Shown piece after piece: positions 6,001 through 8,968 of a stretch of DNA of 12,440 nucleotides. The position numbers and the translations under genes are program-made. This stretch comes from Candidatus Omnitrophota bacterium (GTDB lineage Bacteria; Omnitrophota; Gorgyraeia; JABMRN01): contig JABMRN010000174.1 of assembly GCA_013202515.1 (NCBI GenBank), forward strand, positions 1-12,440, given 5' to 3'. A model generated the notes under the pieces. It saw only the letters and a program-made list of their open reading frames with translations. It searched no databases and was not told the DNA's origin. How positions within the stretch are numbered: the stretch's first letter is position 1; every line of letters starts with the position of its first letter.

Positions 6001-7760
6001 TCGCAGAACCTCCCAAGGTTATTTTAAGAGGTCCTCAAGCAGCAGAGTATTTACTCTCCCAAGCGGCATATCAAGCATTAGATATTGTTACGTCTTATCG
6101 CGAACGCAGAGAATTCATGGCCGAAGCTGTTTTATCACCTCTGGCTCCATCCTTATTGCAGCCTTTAGGAAGATATTTGGCGAAGGGTGTTCCTCTTATA
6201 GGAGAAACAGGATTTAGATTAAATAGAGAAAAAATAGATTTTCTTTGCAGTGTCTGTACCGATCTTGATGAAATGCTTACCTGTATAAATGCGGGAGAAG
6301 CAGATCCAGATGAAATTAAGAAGCGCATAGGACTACTACAGCTTCTTTATACTAGTAACAGACCTTTTTTGTCTAGATATTTAGAAGACCCTGATAATTT
6401 CCTTAAGATTCCTAAAAAAGCACAATTAGAATTCGCTATAAGTTTGTTGCAAAAATCCGTATTTGCTTTTCATCATAACGATTTAGACGGATTTAGAGAA
6501 AACCAACGTAGAAGAGAAGAATGGCTGGATATGTTAGAGCAGTATCCTGAAACGCGAGAACTTGTTCCATGGTTAAGAAAGTTTCAAGCCAGCTTTATGA
6601 GCAGCCTTTTTGATGTACCAGTGCAAATTGTCCATGATGAATTACCAAGAAGAAATTTAGCCAGCGTTTATGAAAAGATGGAGAAATTTCCACAGCTTAT
6701 CGAAGCTTTGAATAGAAGATTTCCAAAGCATGGTTTCGCTGGCCAAATACAAAGCATTCTTCAAAATGGTCCGGATTATCTTACTCGAAAATTTGCGAGG
6801 TCGCAGTTAAGGTTAGAGGATTCAGGGTTAAATGAGGAAGAAGAAACTCTATTGCCAGAAGCTCCGGTGTCAAATGTTGTCTCATCTTTGATCCCGACAC
6901 CAGATGGACAGAGACCCTTGGCTTTGCCTGAACCTGAGGGAGACAAGGGAAGCGTTGCCGGTGATGTTGCTCCAAGAATTGTGGCAGAGCTGAGTGACGG
7001 CAGGACACCGGAAAAACCATTCCCGCACTGGAGCGGTTCTGATGCTGAGAAACTCGAGGATTTTGTAAATCAGAAAGAAGTGGCGGATAAATATGATGAG
7101 TGGTCTAAGAGATTAGTTGATGCGTCAAAGGCCCTTCAGCCCGGGGAAAAGCGCTCGATAGCGTTATATGCCGGGGCTATGCTAAATAACGCAATTCTTT
7201 ACAAGGATTTTGATAAATCTTTAGAAACGCTAAGAGATAATCACGTATTTAACGGCGGGACGATTTTCTTATACGCAAGAAATGAAGAGGAGAATGATAA
7301 AGCAAAAGGTTTAAAGGCGCATATGAAATCTATATTGGGAGATGAGGCAGAAGTTGAAATTATAAATTTAGAAGAAGATGAAGATGATGAAAATACGCGT
7401 AATTATTACATAGAGAATCCACTACAAGAGCTTGATTGGGTTGCTCGACAGATGCAGCAAAAAGGCGCGAAAAATATCTTAGGTATTATAAGAGAGAATG
7501 GGCTTAAGTGGGATAAGCTGTTTGCGGATTACAGTTTAGACGCCGCCGCAAACATACCGATTATTATTATCAATAACAGCATAAACGGCGGCGACCATGG
7601 GCTTTATTCTTTTGCGGGAGCAATTGCCCTTGCCGTTGAAACAAAAAATAATGCCGGTAAGGATGGCTGGGTTACGTATCTTCAACCCATAGGTGTAATA
7701 AGCCAGGAAATGTATGACGAGTATAGAATTTACGTAGAAAAGATTCTGACGCAGGCATAA
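63..7760 (+). CDS. Giant multidomain membrane protein with CheD-like, sigma70-like and RNHCP domains (2565 aa or longer)
   Basis: One open frame ends in TAA at 7758-7760. Approximate residue map: 1-87 low-complexity linker; 88-215 CheD-like; 237-268 hydrophobic; 332-454 antisense to a coiled-coil gene; 468-512 membrane hairpin; 531-592 'YWT'-type domain; 641-862 sigma70-like regions 2 and 4; 891-949 second hairpin; 1045-1140 degenerate CheD-like; 1145-1440 unassigned; 1466-1522 third hairpin, near copy of the second; 1530-1690 unassigned; 1747-1839 RNHCP zinc domain; 1840-2265 mostly helical; 2310-2565 alpha/beta tail. There is no obvious signal peptide. The chosen ATG follows AGGAAGG (53-59); ATG at 66 is equally good. 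No in-frame stop occurs back to base 3, so the protein could start before the window. The three hairpins suggest a membrane anchor with the soluble domains on one side. Overall function is unknown. It could be a mosaic built by fusion of several genes, since domains of unrelated roles are joined by repeated linkers. The ORF is certain; a single translated product is likely but unproven. Confidence 0.8.
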   Translation: MMKRRLFDKIPRFRLITETGAVSRDEPELGSDASVNLSPDSTTEQDKLGTDSGSGTEPSPDVAEGDLGRQAHSLMSSDGILNHGSYKIGEAPDKLTEHGIISCNCLFVYDADAKVGAVAHINFYRLDYDKHFMNSVKKALNGMINEIVRAGADESKLQFIIVRHTGVRTELTSEANMRILEEAIQKLKRSSKSAFIETDTVTLELESGKILDGERRLVERFESESVVSPDDDSGNRASPAILVTGAISLWIYLILLPFVILNDAILGLINNRKYYQATLNKHPVLDKVLTFIENKGLVSSQYLPTFIAKHLPELAVKLIDYVLNINVGEEDYPREDTFVSRAFTRTSNSWNFSLSTFVLTRVSMLSASLEFVSVFLSTFLTSSLTVTIKSLTAISRRVIRSVLEATISLIDLIPFLTDTISSPKTWNSLRSWSINVPTSVPENVSLLRLDFRFITKHMIRPQKLGVKLKVMFLSGMALAALMSGQSVSQVELASFGALGLLIGVARVMLSPHTDRSEGDSESKKSSRKPQGYWTVERATNLLLSEELSQEVKDPTSGYQLGRAGYSRAVNVLVKESGSWREAVKKIFGIEKPRKSPKQPRWKEKYSGRKAWEEVRAILPDFVKTKGGLVDTPDPRKILDRDLNAKEIRALKKLINKGNGPARLALIMPHKGLVCSVAKKIIRGNKSLGLDEEELIDIGMWGYTTPKGDIMGGLARAAELFKPSDIRKAKFSTYAGRAIDLALWRFVNKREKEKAISLNKRKGAEDERTLEDLISVSDLRNDVEVVKREDLKKLLCDLIGAKEGSKAERNIEFLVSESVDGLTQVEIAEKYNIKTRASVSIAIKTIKKKVIKALKKLELSEGLTIDTIELLDIALARRAEKRRNNSISLNSIPKSFLLLLGAGAVLAAMLLFSQPTGDVFTAGIIGPTLVVLLAGLWLLFASGKSEAGEDKGSPIVDAGGVGTADERRKSDEAELMQIGETSGILWYRIEGSIGLQYVGTKGYVVAHQLERYSEKTNYAFAYANKDISDQVFCEAAEDKMIVAEGEANDTVIGVSGLLPCYAIGFKGISKDGKSLYGIAHLDNRKKERLELMKRYLVEQYNLDSIEMVIGYREDYESEVEEIVEVLNEGEFSADLIAKVPRKKITEEGPNPANPYPYDDMTHYSMGWSEMCATATGCTVFNYNALNQRATHERAVKVTPAINKEVFLWSKPIPVPGPGTVTHEPGSDASADVSPDSLLVPPLNAIIPMYDIVNDDVALAYNDILEAAKAAEISRFASIELGLLMSAENRDMHILLMGGLLNICIWDMARACLGIWTGRANLDVWMAEPSDAQSLWITLPLHAIEHASRLERKFGPVSRSIKNEFPITFEIDDTVKDPGCVFLRNSKNPNAWFFDIPDEITVIVYLDGKETFRREGSSGRQFVLNFVTKFEEISSLFESHEIESQEGQTLPDDINSGERDGSDLGDNIPKSFLLLIGTGVALATLMLSQPTGDVLTAGIIGPWLGIPLMGLLALFAVGKSEAEEGDYKSNPTFEEVTQCIRDGLKNVDQSRVTVRIEEITNDDDRLFWDAYTFAVTVLKKKTDADEEPHSFITFRISSCLPWAIISLVPYDFPPRRSYMVDIIAHRHPFQLLPLRITVNSTAEFVNRLTQSIKFISETSEANPFNVIMGIAGMNGIEGESFSQLELEQRPPGMNLSTNSNGEEGGIGENRGSVAGDVAPQRTIELAADVPKDAGREKIEAQKDEESEEAFTCRNCNAEVSPLKTTQRNHCPHCLWSIHLDDEKPGDRASKCNGLMRPMGVEFNSKKGWIIVFQCQKCGEIKKHKSAPDDNFSEIIRLSEPIRGSKKRKVRLISSSDMQILPPPTHYAGTTDNSDAKRRAEKLAKEGVLTGSEVSLLHTPATPGQWVGMSREELKYVAQLIAIAQRKLEPPRSLRGKTVVLIIPDSLKLYFLVKELANDIAALSYEHPEIINVLHRRFGTLQFAEPPKVILRGPQAAEYLLSQAAYQALDIVTSYRERREFMAEAVLSPLAPSLLQPLGRYLAKGVPLIGETGFRLNREKIDFLCSVCTDLDEMLTCINAGEADPDEIKKRIGLLQLLYTSNRPFLSRYLEDPDNFLKIPKKAQLEFAISLLQKSVFAFHHNDLDGFRENQRRREEWLDMLEQYPETRELVPWLRKFQASFMSSLFDVPVQIVHDELPRRNLASVYEKMEKFPQLIEALNRRFPKHGFAGQIQSILQNGPDYLTRKFARSQLRLEDSGLNEEEETLLPEAPVSNVVSSLIPTPDGQRPLALPEPEGDKGSVAGDVAPRIVAELSDGRTPEKPFPHWSGSDAEKLEDFVNQKEVADKYDEWSKRLVDASKALQPGEKRSIALYAGAMLNNAILYKDFDKSLETLRDNHVFNGGTIFLYARNEEENDKAKGLKAHMKSILGDEAEVEIINLEEDEDDENTRNYYIENPLQELDWVARQMQQKGAKNILGIIRENGLKWDKLFADYSLDAAANIPIIIINNSINGGDHGLYSFAGAIALAVETKNNAGKDGWVTYLQPIGVISQEMYDEYRIYVEKILTQA
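150..185 (+). repeat. Linker repeat 'GSDAS..SPDS', copy 1
   Basis: This 36-bp unit matches 3732-3767 at 32 of 36 bases; the first 14 and last 14 bases are identical. Both copies are in the same reading frame and encode GSDASVNLSPDS and GSDASADVSPDS. The 3' half contains TGTCCCCAGATAGC. Confidence 0.8.
167..217 (+). repeat. Inverted repeat of the GAACCTGTCCCCA / TGGGGACAGATTC type inside the ORF
   Basis: GAACCTGTCCCCA (167-179) and TGGGGACAGATTC (205-217) are inverted copies with 12 of 13 bases paired; the 9-bp core is perfect. Related words occur at 231-242 (GAACCGTCCCCA), 3754-3760 and, in the other direction, at 4432-4441. They all lie in linker DNA. The hairpin looks like a small REP or palindromic element that has been absorbed in frame. 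Confidence 0.6.
324..707 (+). other. CheD-like domain in the giant protein (residues about 88-215)
   Basis: The segment follows the layout of the CheD chemoreceptor glutamine deamidase fold. There is a 'GIISC' strand with Cys103, a 'VGAVAHINF' strand with His120, a helix followed by 'AGADESKLQF' (compare CheD '..GA..ekL..k..GG'), a helix 'EANMRILEEAIQKL' (compare 'RN...v...L'), and 'TVTLELESGKI' at the end. The 17-residue Cys-to-His spacing equals that of the catalytic Cys27/His44 of Thermotoga CheD, as I recall it. A Thr sits 7 residues before the Cys, one more than in CheD. No chemotaxis genes are nearby, so the substrate is unknown. It may act as a deamidase on a protein in cis or trans, or only keep the fold. 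Confidence 0.55.
1055..1423 (-). CDS. Small coiled-coil protein, antisense inside the giant ORF (122 aa)
   Basis: ATG at 1423 to TAA at 1057-1055. The protein starts MKRKSKRNKDTFSG, then has 'TEVGTLIDQLRSEFHVFGED' and long heptad stretches rich in Lys, Glu, Ile, Leu and Val, ending 'ELEVRVNALETKV'. This layout (basic start, a 'VGTLI..LR..F..FGE' motif, a coiled coil, then 'KVD.EKF..LE.RV..LE') fits a recurrent family of short bacterial hypothetical coiled-coil proteins. By contrast, the + strand reading of the same bases is an unstructured Ser/Thr/Leu/Phe-rich stretch, typical of an antisense shadow. So the - strand is probably the true coding strand here. A near-perfect promoter lies directly upstream (1434-1462), leaving only a few bases of leader and no Shine-Dalgarno, so the mRNA would be close to leaderless. 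The longer reading from TTG at 1462 overlaps the -35 box and is not preferred. Function unknown; perhaps a structural or partner-binding coiled coil. Confidence 0.65.
   Translation of the reverse strand: MKRKSKRNKDTFSGTEVGTLIDQLRSEFHVFGEDMVSVKKGIKSIKEMVASNTERITLLEIAVKDLIVTVKELVKKVDKNTETNSRLAESIDTLVKTKVDNEKFQELEVRVNALETKVSSLG
1434..1462 (-). promoter_or_regulatory. Sigma70-type promoter for the antisense coiled-coil gene
   Basis: On the - strand, TTGACA (1462-1457) is followed by exactly 17 bases and TATCAT (1439-1434): 11 of 12 consensus bases with optimal spacing. The ATG is at 1423, ten bases after the -10 box, so the predicted start of transcription lies only about 3-5 bases before the start codon. 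Confidence 0.7.
1653..1838 (+). other. 'YWT'-type putative DNA-associated domain before the sigma-like module (residues about 531-592)
   Basis: The segment opens with GYWTVERATNLLLSEE and closes with 'SGSWREAVKKIFGIE'. It resembles short helical repeats of the form 'YWT.E.i...i..l......GSW..Al...Gi' seen next to DNA-binding and endonuclease-type domains. It precedes the sigma-like module. Recognition is by pattern only. Confidence 0.4.
1983..2648 (+). other. Sigma70-like module, regions 2 and 4, in the giant protein (residues about 641-862)
   Basis: Residues 657-745 match sigma70 region 2: 'ARLALIMPHKGLVCSVAKKI' (compare 'A...LI..N..LV.SVAKKY'), 'LGLDEEELIDIG' (compare 'GL...DLI.EG'), 'ARAAELFKPSD' (compare 'kAvdkFdp..G') and 'AKFSTYAGRAIDLALWRFV' (compare 'kFSTYA.wwIr.ai.rai'). 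About ten extra residues (WGYTTPKGDI) are inserted between the 'DLI.EG' and 'GL..A' elements. Then comes 'ISLNKRKGAEDERTLEDLI', like the 'vSLD.p.ged....l.dll' joint after region 2. Residues 800-862 contain a region 4 type helix-turn-helix, 'LTQVEIAEKYNIKTRASVS'. Region 3 is short or absent. The module lies between two membrane hairpins. Either it directs RNA polymerase after proteolytic release, or it is a domesticated DNA or polymerase binding unit. Confidence 0.75.
2733..2840 (+). repeat. Membrane-hairpin repeat, copy 1
   Basis: This encodes 'IPKSFLLLLGAG...SQPTGDV.TAGIIGP' (residues 891-926), followed by a second hydrophobic helix to about residue 945 and an acidic linker. The first 24 nucleotides are identical to copy 2 at 4458, and the 'SQPTGDV' and 'TAGIIGP' stretches are conserved with one codon of length difference. 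A more diverged relative lies at 1467-1600. Confidence 0.85.
3195..3482 (+). other. Second, degenerate CheD-like domain (residues about 1045-1140)
   Basis: The pattern 'GLLPCYAIGFKG' with Cys1059, then 'LYGIAHLDN' with His1079, a helix of Arg/Lys/Glu residues, 'LDSIEMVIGY', and a helix 'YESEVEEIVEVL' repeats the order seen at residues 88-215. The Cys-to-His distance is 20 residues here, against 17 in copy one and in CheD. It probably shares the fold; retained activity is uncertain. Confidence 0.4.
3732..3767 (+). repeat. Linker repeat 'GSDAS..SPDS', copy 2
   Basis: Second copy of the unit at 150-185, 32 of 36 bases identical and in the same frame (residues about 1224-1235). It lies at the joint between two unassigned domains of the giant protein, so it behaves as a portable linker. 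Confidence 0.8.
4392..4404. repeat. Short palindrome AGGGTCAGACCCT in linker DNA
   Basis: A 13-base odd palindrome with perfect 6-base arms, 27 bases before the GGGACGGTTC word at 4432. It belongs to the same linker ahead of the third membrane hairpin and may be part of a degraded REP-like insertion. Confidence 0.45.
4458..4562 (+). repeat. Membrane-hairpin repeat, copy 2
   Basis: Encodes 'IPKSFLLLIGTG...SQPTGDV.TAGIIGP' (residues 1466-1500), then 'PLMGLLALFAVGKSEAEEG', nearly the same as copy 1 including the 'GKSEA' tail. DNA identity is high, so the duplication is recent or gene conversion keeps the copies alike. Both copies are in frame and sit between soluble domains. Confidence 0.85.
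5186..5212 (+). repeat. 27-bp direct repeat encoding 'GSVAGDVAP', copy 1
   Basis: Identical over 27 bases to 6947-6973. The peptide GSVAGDVAP (residues 1709-1717) follows a Gly/Glu-rich stretch. The two copies flank the RNHCP domain plus the helical region. Confidence 0.85.
5301..5579 (+). other. RNHCP zinc-binding domain in the giant protein (residues 1747-1839)
   Basis: The segment has the diagnostic RNHCP box (residues 1765-1769) and the whole family layout. It starts with FTCRNCNAEV (Cys1750, Cys1753), then 'RNHCPHCLWSIHLD' (Cys1768, Cys1771), 'PGDRASKCNGLMRPMGV' (Cys1789), 'FQCQKCGEI' (Cys1812, Cys1815), and a closing 'APDDNFSEIIRLSEPI'. The stand-alone family is a small protein of about this length with two zinc ribbon-like CxxC pairs and unknown function. 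Here it is complete and embedded between a repeat linker (GSVAGDVAP) and a long helical region. Confidence 0.9.
6947..6973 (+). repeat. 27-bp direct repeat encoding 'GSVAGDVAP', copy 2
   Basis: Exact second copy, in the same frame (residues 2296-2304). It follows 'PEGDKG' and precedes the C-terminal alpha/beta domain. Exact DNA identity over a non-catalytic linker suggests recent copying rather than protein selection alone. Confidence 0.85.
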
Positions 7761-7766
7761 ACATTT

Positions 7767-7832
7767 TTGCAGGCCGGGCCTTAGGGAGCTGTGTCCATAT
7801 ACACCTTCCTAAAATCCCGGTCCGGCCTGCAA
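7767..7832. repeat. Long imperfect hairpin after the giant ORF
   Basis: TTGCAGGCCGG (7767-7777) pairs perfectly with CCGGCCTGCAA (7822-7832). Inside, TTAGGGA (7781-7787) pairs with TTCCTAA (7806-7812) with one G-U, and GTGT (7791-7794) with ACAC (7801-7804). It begins 6 bases after the stop codon. No U-run follows, so it is a stem that may end or protect the transcript, or a structured repeat, not a standard intrinsic terminator. Confidence 0.65.
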
Positions 7833-7877
7833 TATATAGAACAATACATAAAACTTTCCACAAATTTATCCAAACAT

Positions 7878-7908
7878 ACCATTCCACACCCCGGGGGTGC
7901 GGAATGGT
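7878..7908. terminator. Near-perfect 31-bp palindrome, possible bidirectional terminator or cruciform
   Basis: The arms 7878-7892 and 7894-7908 pair at 14 of 15 positions around a single central base, with a CCCCGGGGG core. It would be a very stable stem on either strand. Neither side has a good U-tract, so factor-independent termination is uncertain. Together with the hairpin at 7767-7832 it isolates the giant ORF from the next gene. Confidence 0.5.
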
Positions 7909-7936
7909 AAAGATTCTGATTAAGGTTTGAAAAATA

Positions 7937-7965
7937 TTGAATCTTTAATAAATTCGTGGTATGTT
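7937..7965 (+). promoter_or_regulatory. Candidate promoter for the small-protein/nucleotidyltransferase pair
   Basis: TTGAAT (7937-7942), 17 bases, TATGTT (7960-7965), each matching four of six consensus bases. The start codon at 7987 leaves a leader of about 15 bases. The surrounding DNA is AT-rich, so other boxes are possible. Confidence 0.35.
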
Positions 7966-7986
7966 ATTACTATAGAAAGGTTTTGT

Positions 7987-8184
7987 ATGAAAAAAATCCG
8001 GGTAAACACAACAAGGTCATTTAAAGATGCAAAAAGATTCGACGCAGCATTCTGGGCAGATGCCGGTACATCGGCTAAATTTTCAGCAATGTGGACGTTG
8101 GTAAAAGAATTTTACAGGATTAGAAATAAACATGGATATGAGCCTCGATTACAAAGATCTGTTCAGAACCTTAAACAGATATAA
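7987..8184 (+). CDS. Small antitoxin-like protein paired with a nucleotidyltransferase (65 aa)
   Basis: The start is ATG 7987 because GAAAGG (7975-7980) sits six bases before it. An upstream TTG at 7927 would add 20 residues but has no ribosome site. The protein begins MKKIRVNTTRSFKDAKRFD, continues with 'FWADAGTSAKFSAMWTLVKEFY', and ends 'YEPRLQRSVQNLKQI'. The pattern of a 'SFKDA..FD' start, a helix with a conserved Trp, and a closing 'PRLQR.....' recalls small proteins encoded just ahead of minimal nucleotidyltransferases, where they are thought to act as partner or antitoxin. Its last 53 bases overlap the nucleotidyltransferase gene, which implies translational coupling. The role is inferred from context. 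Confidence 0.75.
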   Translation: MKKIRVNTTRSFKDAKRFDAAFWADAGTSAKFSAMWTLVKEFYRIRNKHGYEPRLQRSVQNLKQI

Positions 8185-8578
8185 AGTAAGGTATCTGATA
8201 GTAGGTTCTTATGCGCTTGCTTTTTACAAAGAACCACGATTTACGAATGATTTAGATATATGGATTGACGCAAACGTCGAAAACGCCGAAAAGCTCTATA
8301 AAGCACTAAACAGGTTCGGCGCCCCGCTTAAAGATATATCGATAAAATATTTCACAAGAAAAAAAAATATTTATCAGATAGGCATTGCGCCAGTAAGGAT
8401 CGATATTATGATGGGGTTGCCCGGCCTAGAGTTTGATGCGGCATGGAAGAATCGGAAAAAGAGTAAGTATGGCGGGGTTTTTGTCAATATAATAGGAATC
8501 AAAGAGTTAATTTATTCAAAAAGGAAAGCAAAAAGACCTCAGGATATTTTAGATATAAAGGATTTAAACTGCAAATGA
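8132..8578 (+). CDS. Minimal nucleotidyltransferase, toxin-antitoxin/abortive-infection type (148 aa)
   Basis: A compact DNA polymerase beta-type nucleotidyltransferase. The nucleotide-binding motif is 'VGSYALAFY' (Gly25-Ser26), the metal pair is Asp40 and Asp42 in 'FTNDLDIWID', and the third carboxylate is probably Asp91 in 'RIDIMMG'. The C-terminal part 'GVFVNIIGIKELIYSKRKAKRPQDILDIKDL' carries the Lys/Arg and Asp pattern usual for DUF6036/AbiEii-like proteins. Such enzymes transfer nucleotides to RNA (often tRNA) or to a partner protein. The start codon lies inside the preceding gene; ATG 8138 is an alternative two codons later, and the ribosome site is weak, consistent with coupling. All catalytic residues are present, so it is likely active. 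The substrate cannot be read from the sequence. Confidence 0.85.
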   Translation: MDMSLDYKDLFRTLNRYKVRYLIVGSYALAFYKEPRFTNDLDIWIDANVENAEKLYKALNRFGAPLKDISIKYFTRKKNIYQIGIAPVRIDIMMGLPGLEFDAAWKNRKKSKYGGVFVNIIGIKELIYSKRKAKRPQDILDIKDLNCK

Positions 8579-8611
8579 AGGGCTAGCCGGGATAGTTCAA
8601 GAGGATTAAGA

Positions 8612-8779
8612 ATGACGCGTGTTTTAAAATTAAGCAGACATAACAGTAGGAAAGAGATACAGTTCGAATTGGACTATTTAAAAGGTCTCAGCACCAGAGA
8701 AAGATTCGAAATGATGTTTAGAAAAACCAAGGAAATGTTAAGTCTTTTAAAAAAACATGAAAACAGAAAAACTACTTAA
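8612..8779 (+). CDS. Second small nucleotidyltransferase-associated protein (55 aa)
   Basis: ATG 8612 follows GAGG (8601-8604) with seven bases of spacing. The protein is MTRVLKLSRHNSRKE followed by 'IQFELDYLKGLSTRERFEMMF' and 'KTKEMLSLLKKHENRKTT'. It is charged and mainly helical, and resembles the short proteins ('.E..FELDYL.SLT..ERF.MMF.K..E....L') that precede nucleotidyltransferases of the AbiEii/MNT kind. Its end overlaps the relic nucleotidyltransferase start at 8757 by 23 bases, the same design as the pair just upstream. With its partner broken, it is an orphan or could work on another enzyme. Confidence 0.7.
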   Translation: MTRVLKLSRHNSRKEIQFELDYLKGLSTRERFEMMFRKTKEMLSLLKKHENRKTT

Positions 8780-8954
8780 ATTATTAAAAGAACATAGAGC
8801 TGATTTTGTCGTTATCGGAGCAGCTGCATTAAACTAAGGAAATACTGCTGAATCTTCTTTAAAAGTCAAAAATCCAACCCCTTTCTTGACACAATCACAA
8901 GATATTGATATACTTATAAGCTATATATACATAATAAGCACAAAAAAAGTATAA
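8757..8954 (+). pseudogene. Relic nucleotidyltransferase with an in-frame stop and lost C-terminus
   Basis: From ATG 8757 the frame reads MKTEKLLKLLKEHRADFVVI then 'GAAALN' and stops at TAA 8835-8837. The same frame resumes at once and reaches 'TPFLTQSQDIDILI', the metal-binding D-x-D motif, before random-looking residues and a TAA at 8952-8954. The order of a helix, 'FVVIGAAAL' (compare 'G[GS]..L') and 'DIDI' is that of the minimal nucleotidyltransferases. The 30 residues between the motifs are unlike the family, and nothing remains after the motif. It is a decayed partner of the 55-aa gene. The DIDIL stretch also overlaps the ilv promoter, so its survival could be due to promoter function or chance. 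Confidence 0.65.
8886..8914 (+). promoter_or_regulatory. Sigma70-type promoter of the ilvDBN operon
   Basis: TTGACA (8886-8891), exactly 17 bases, then TATACT (8909-8914): 11 of 12 consensus bases. Predicted transcription start is near 8921, giving a leader of about 48 bases. That is too short for a T-box or leader-peptide attenuator, and none is visible. The operon is probably driven by a strong promoter with control elsewhere (for example operator binding or end-product inhibition through IlvN). Confidence 0.8.
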
Positions 8955-8968
8955 GGAAAGGTGAAGAC

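Noticed and set aside
7866..7874. TTATCCAAA resembling a DnaA box near a palindrome, as a sign of a replication origin
   Set aside because: A single box with one mismatch, no cluster and no dnaA or dnaN nearby.
7927..7986. Longer start (TTG 7927) for the 65-aa gene
   Set aside because: No ribosome site, and the region holds the likely promoter; ATG 7987 has a well-placed GAAAGG.
7761..7986. tRNA or other structured RNA gene in the gap after the giant ORF
   Set aside because: No cloverleaf, TTCRA arm or CCA end was found; the pairing present is simple hairpins.
8915..8968. T-box, riboswitch or leader-peptide attenuator before ilvD
   Set aside because: The leader is about 48 bases, without a stable stem, Leu/Val/Ile codon run or terminator.
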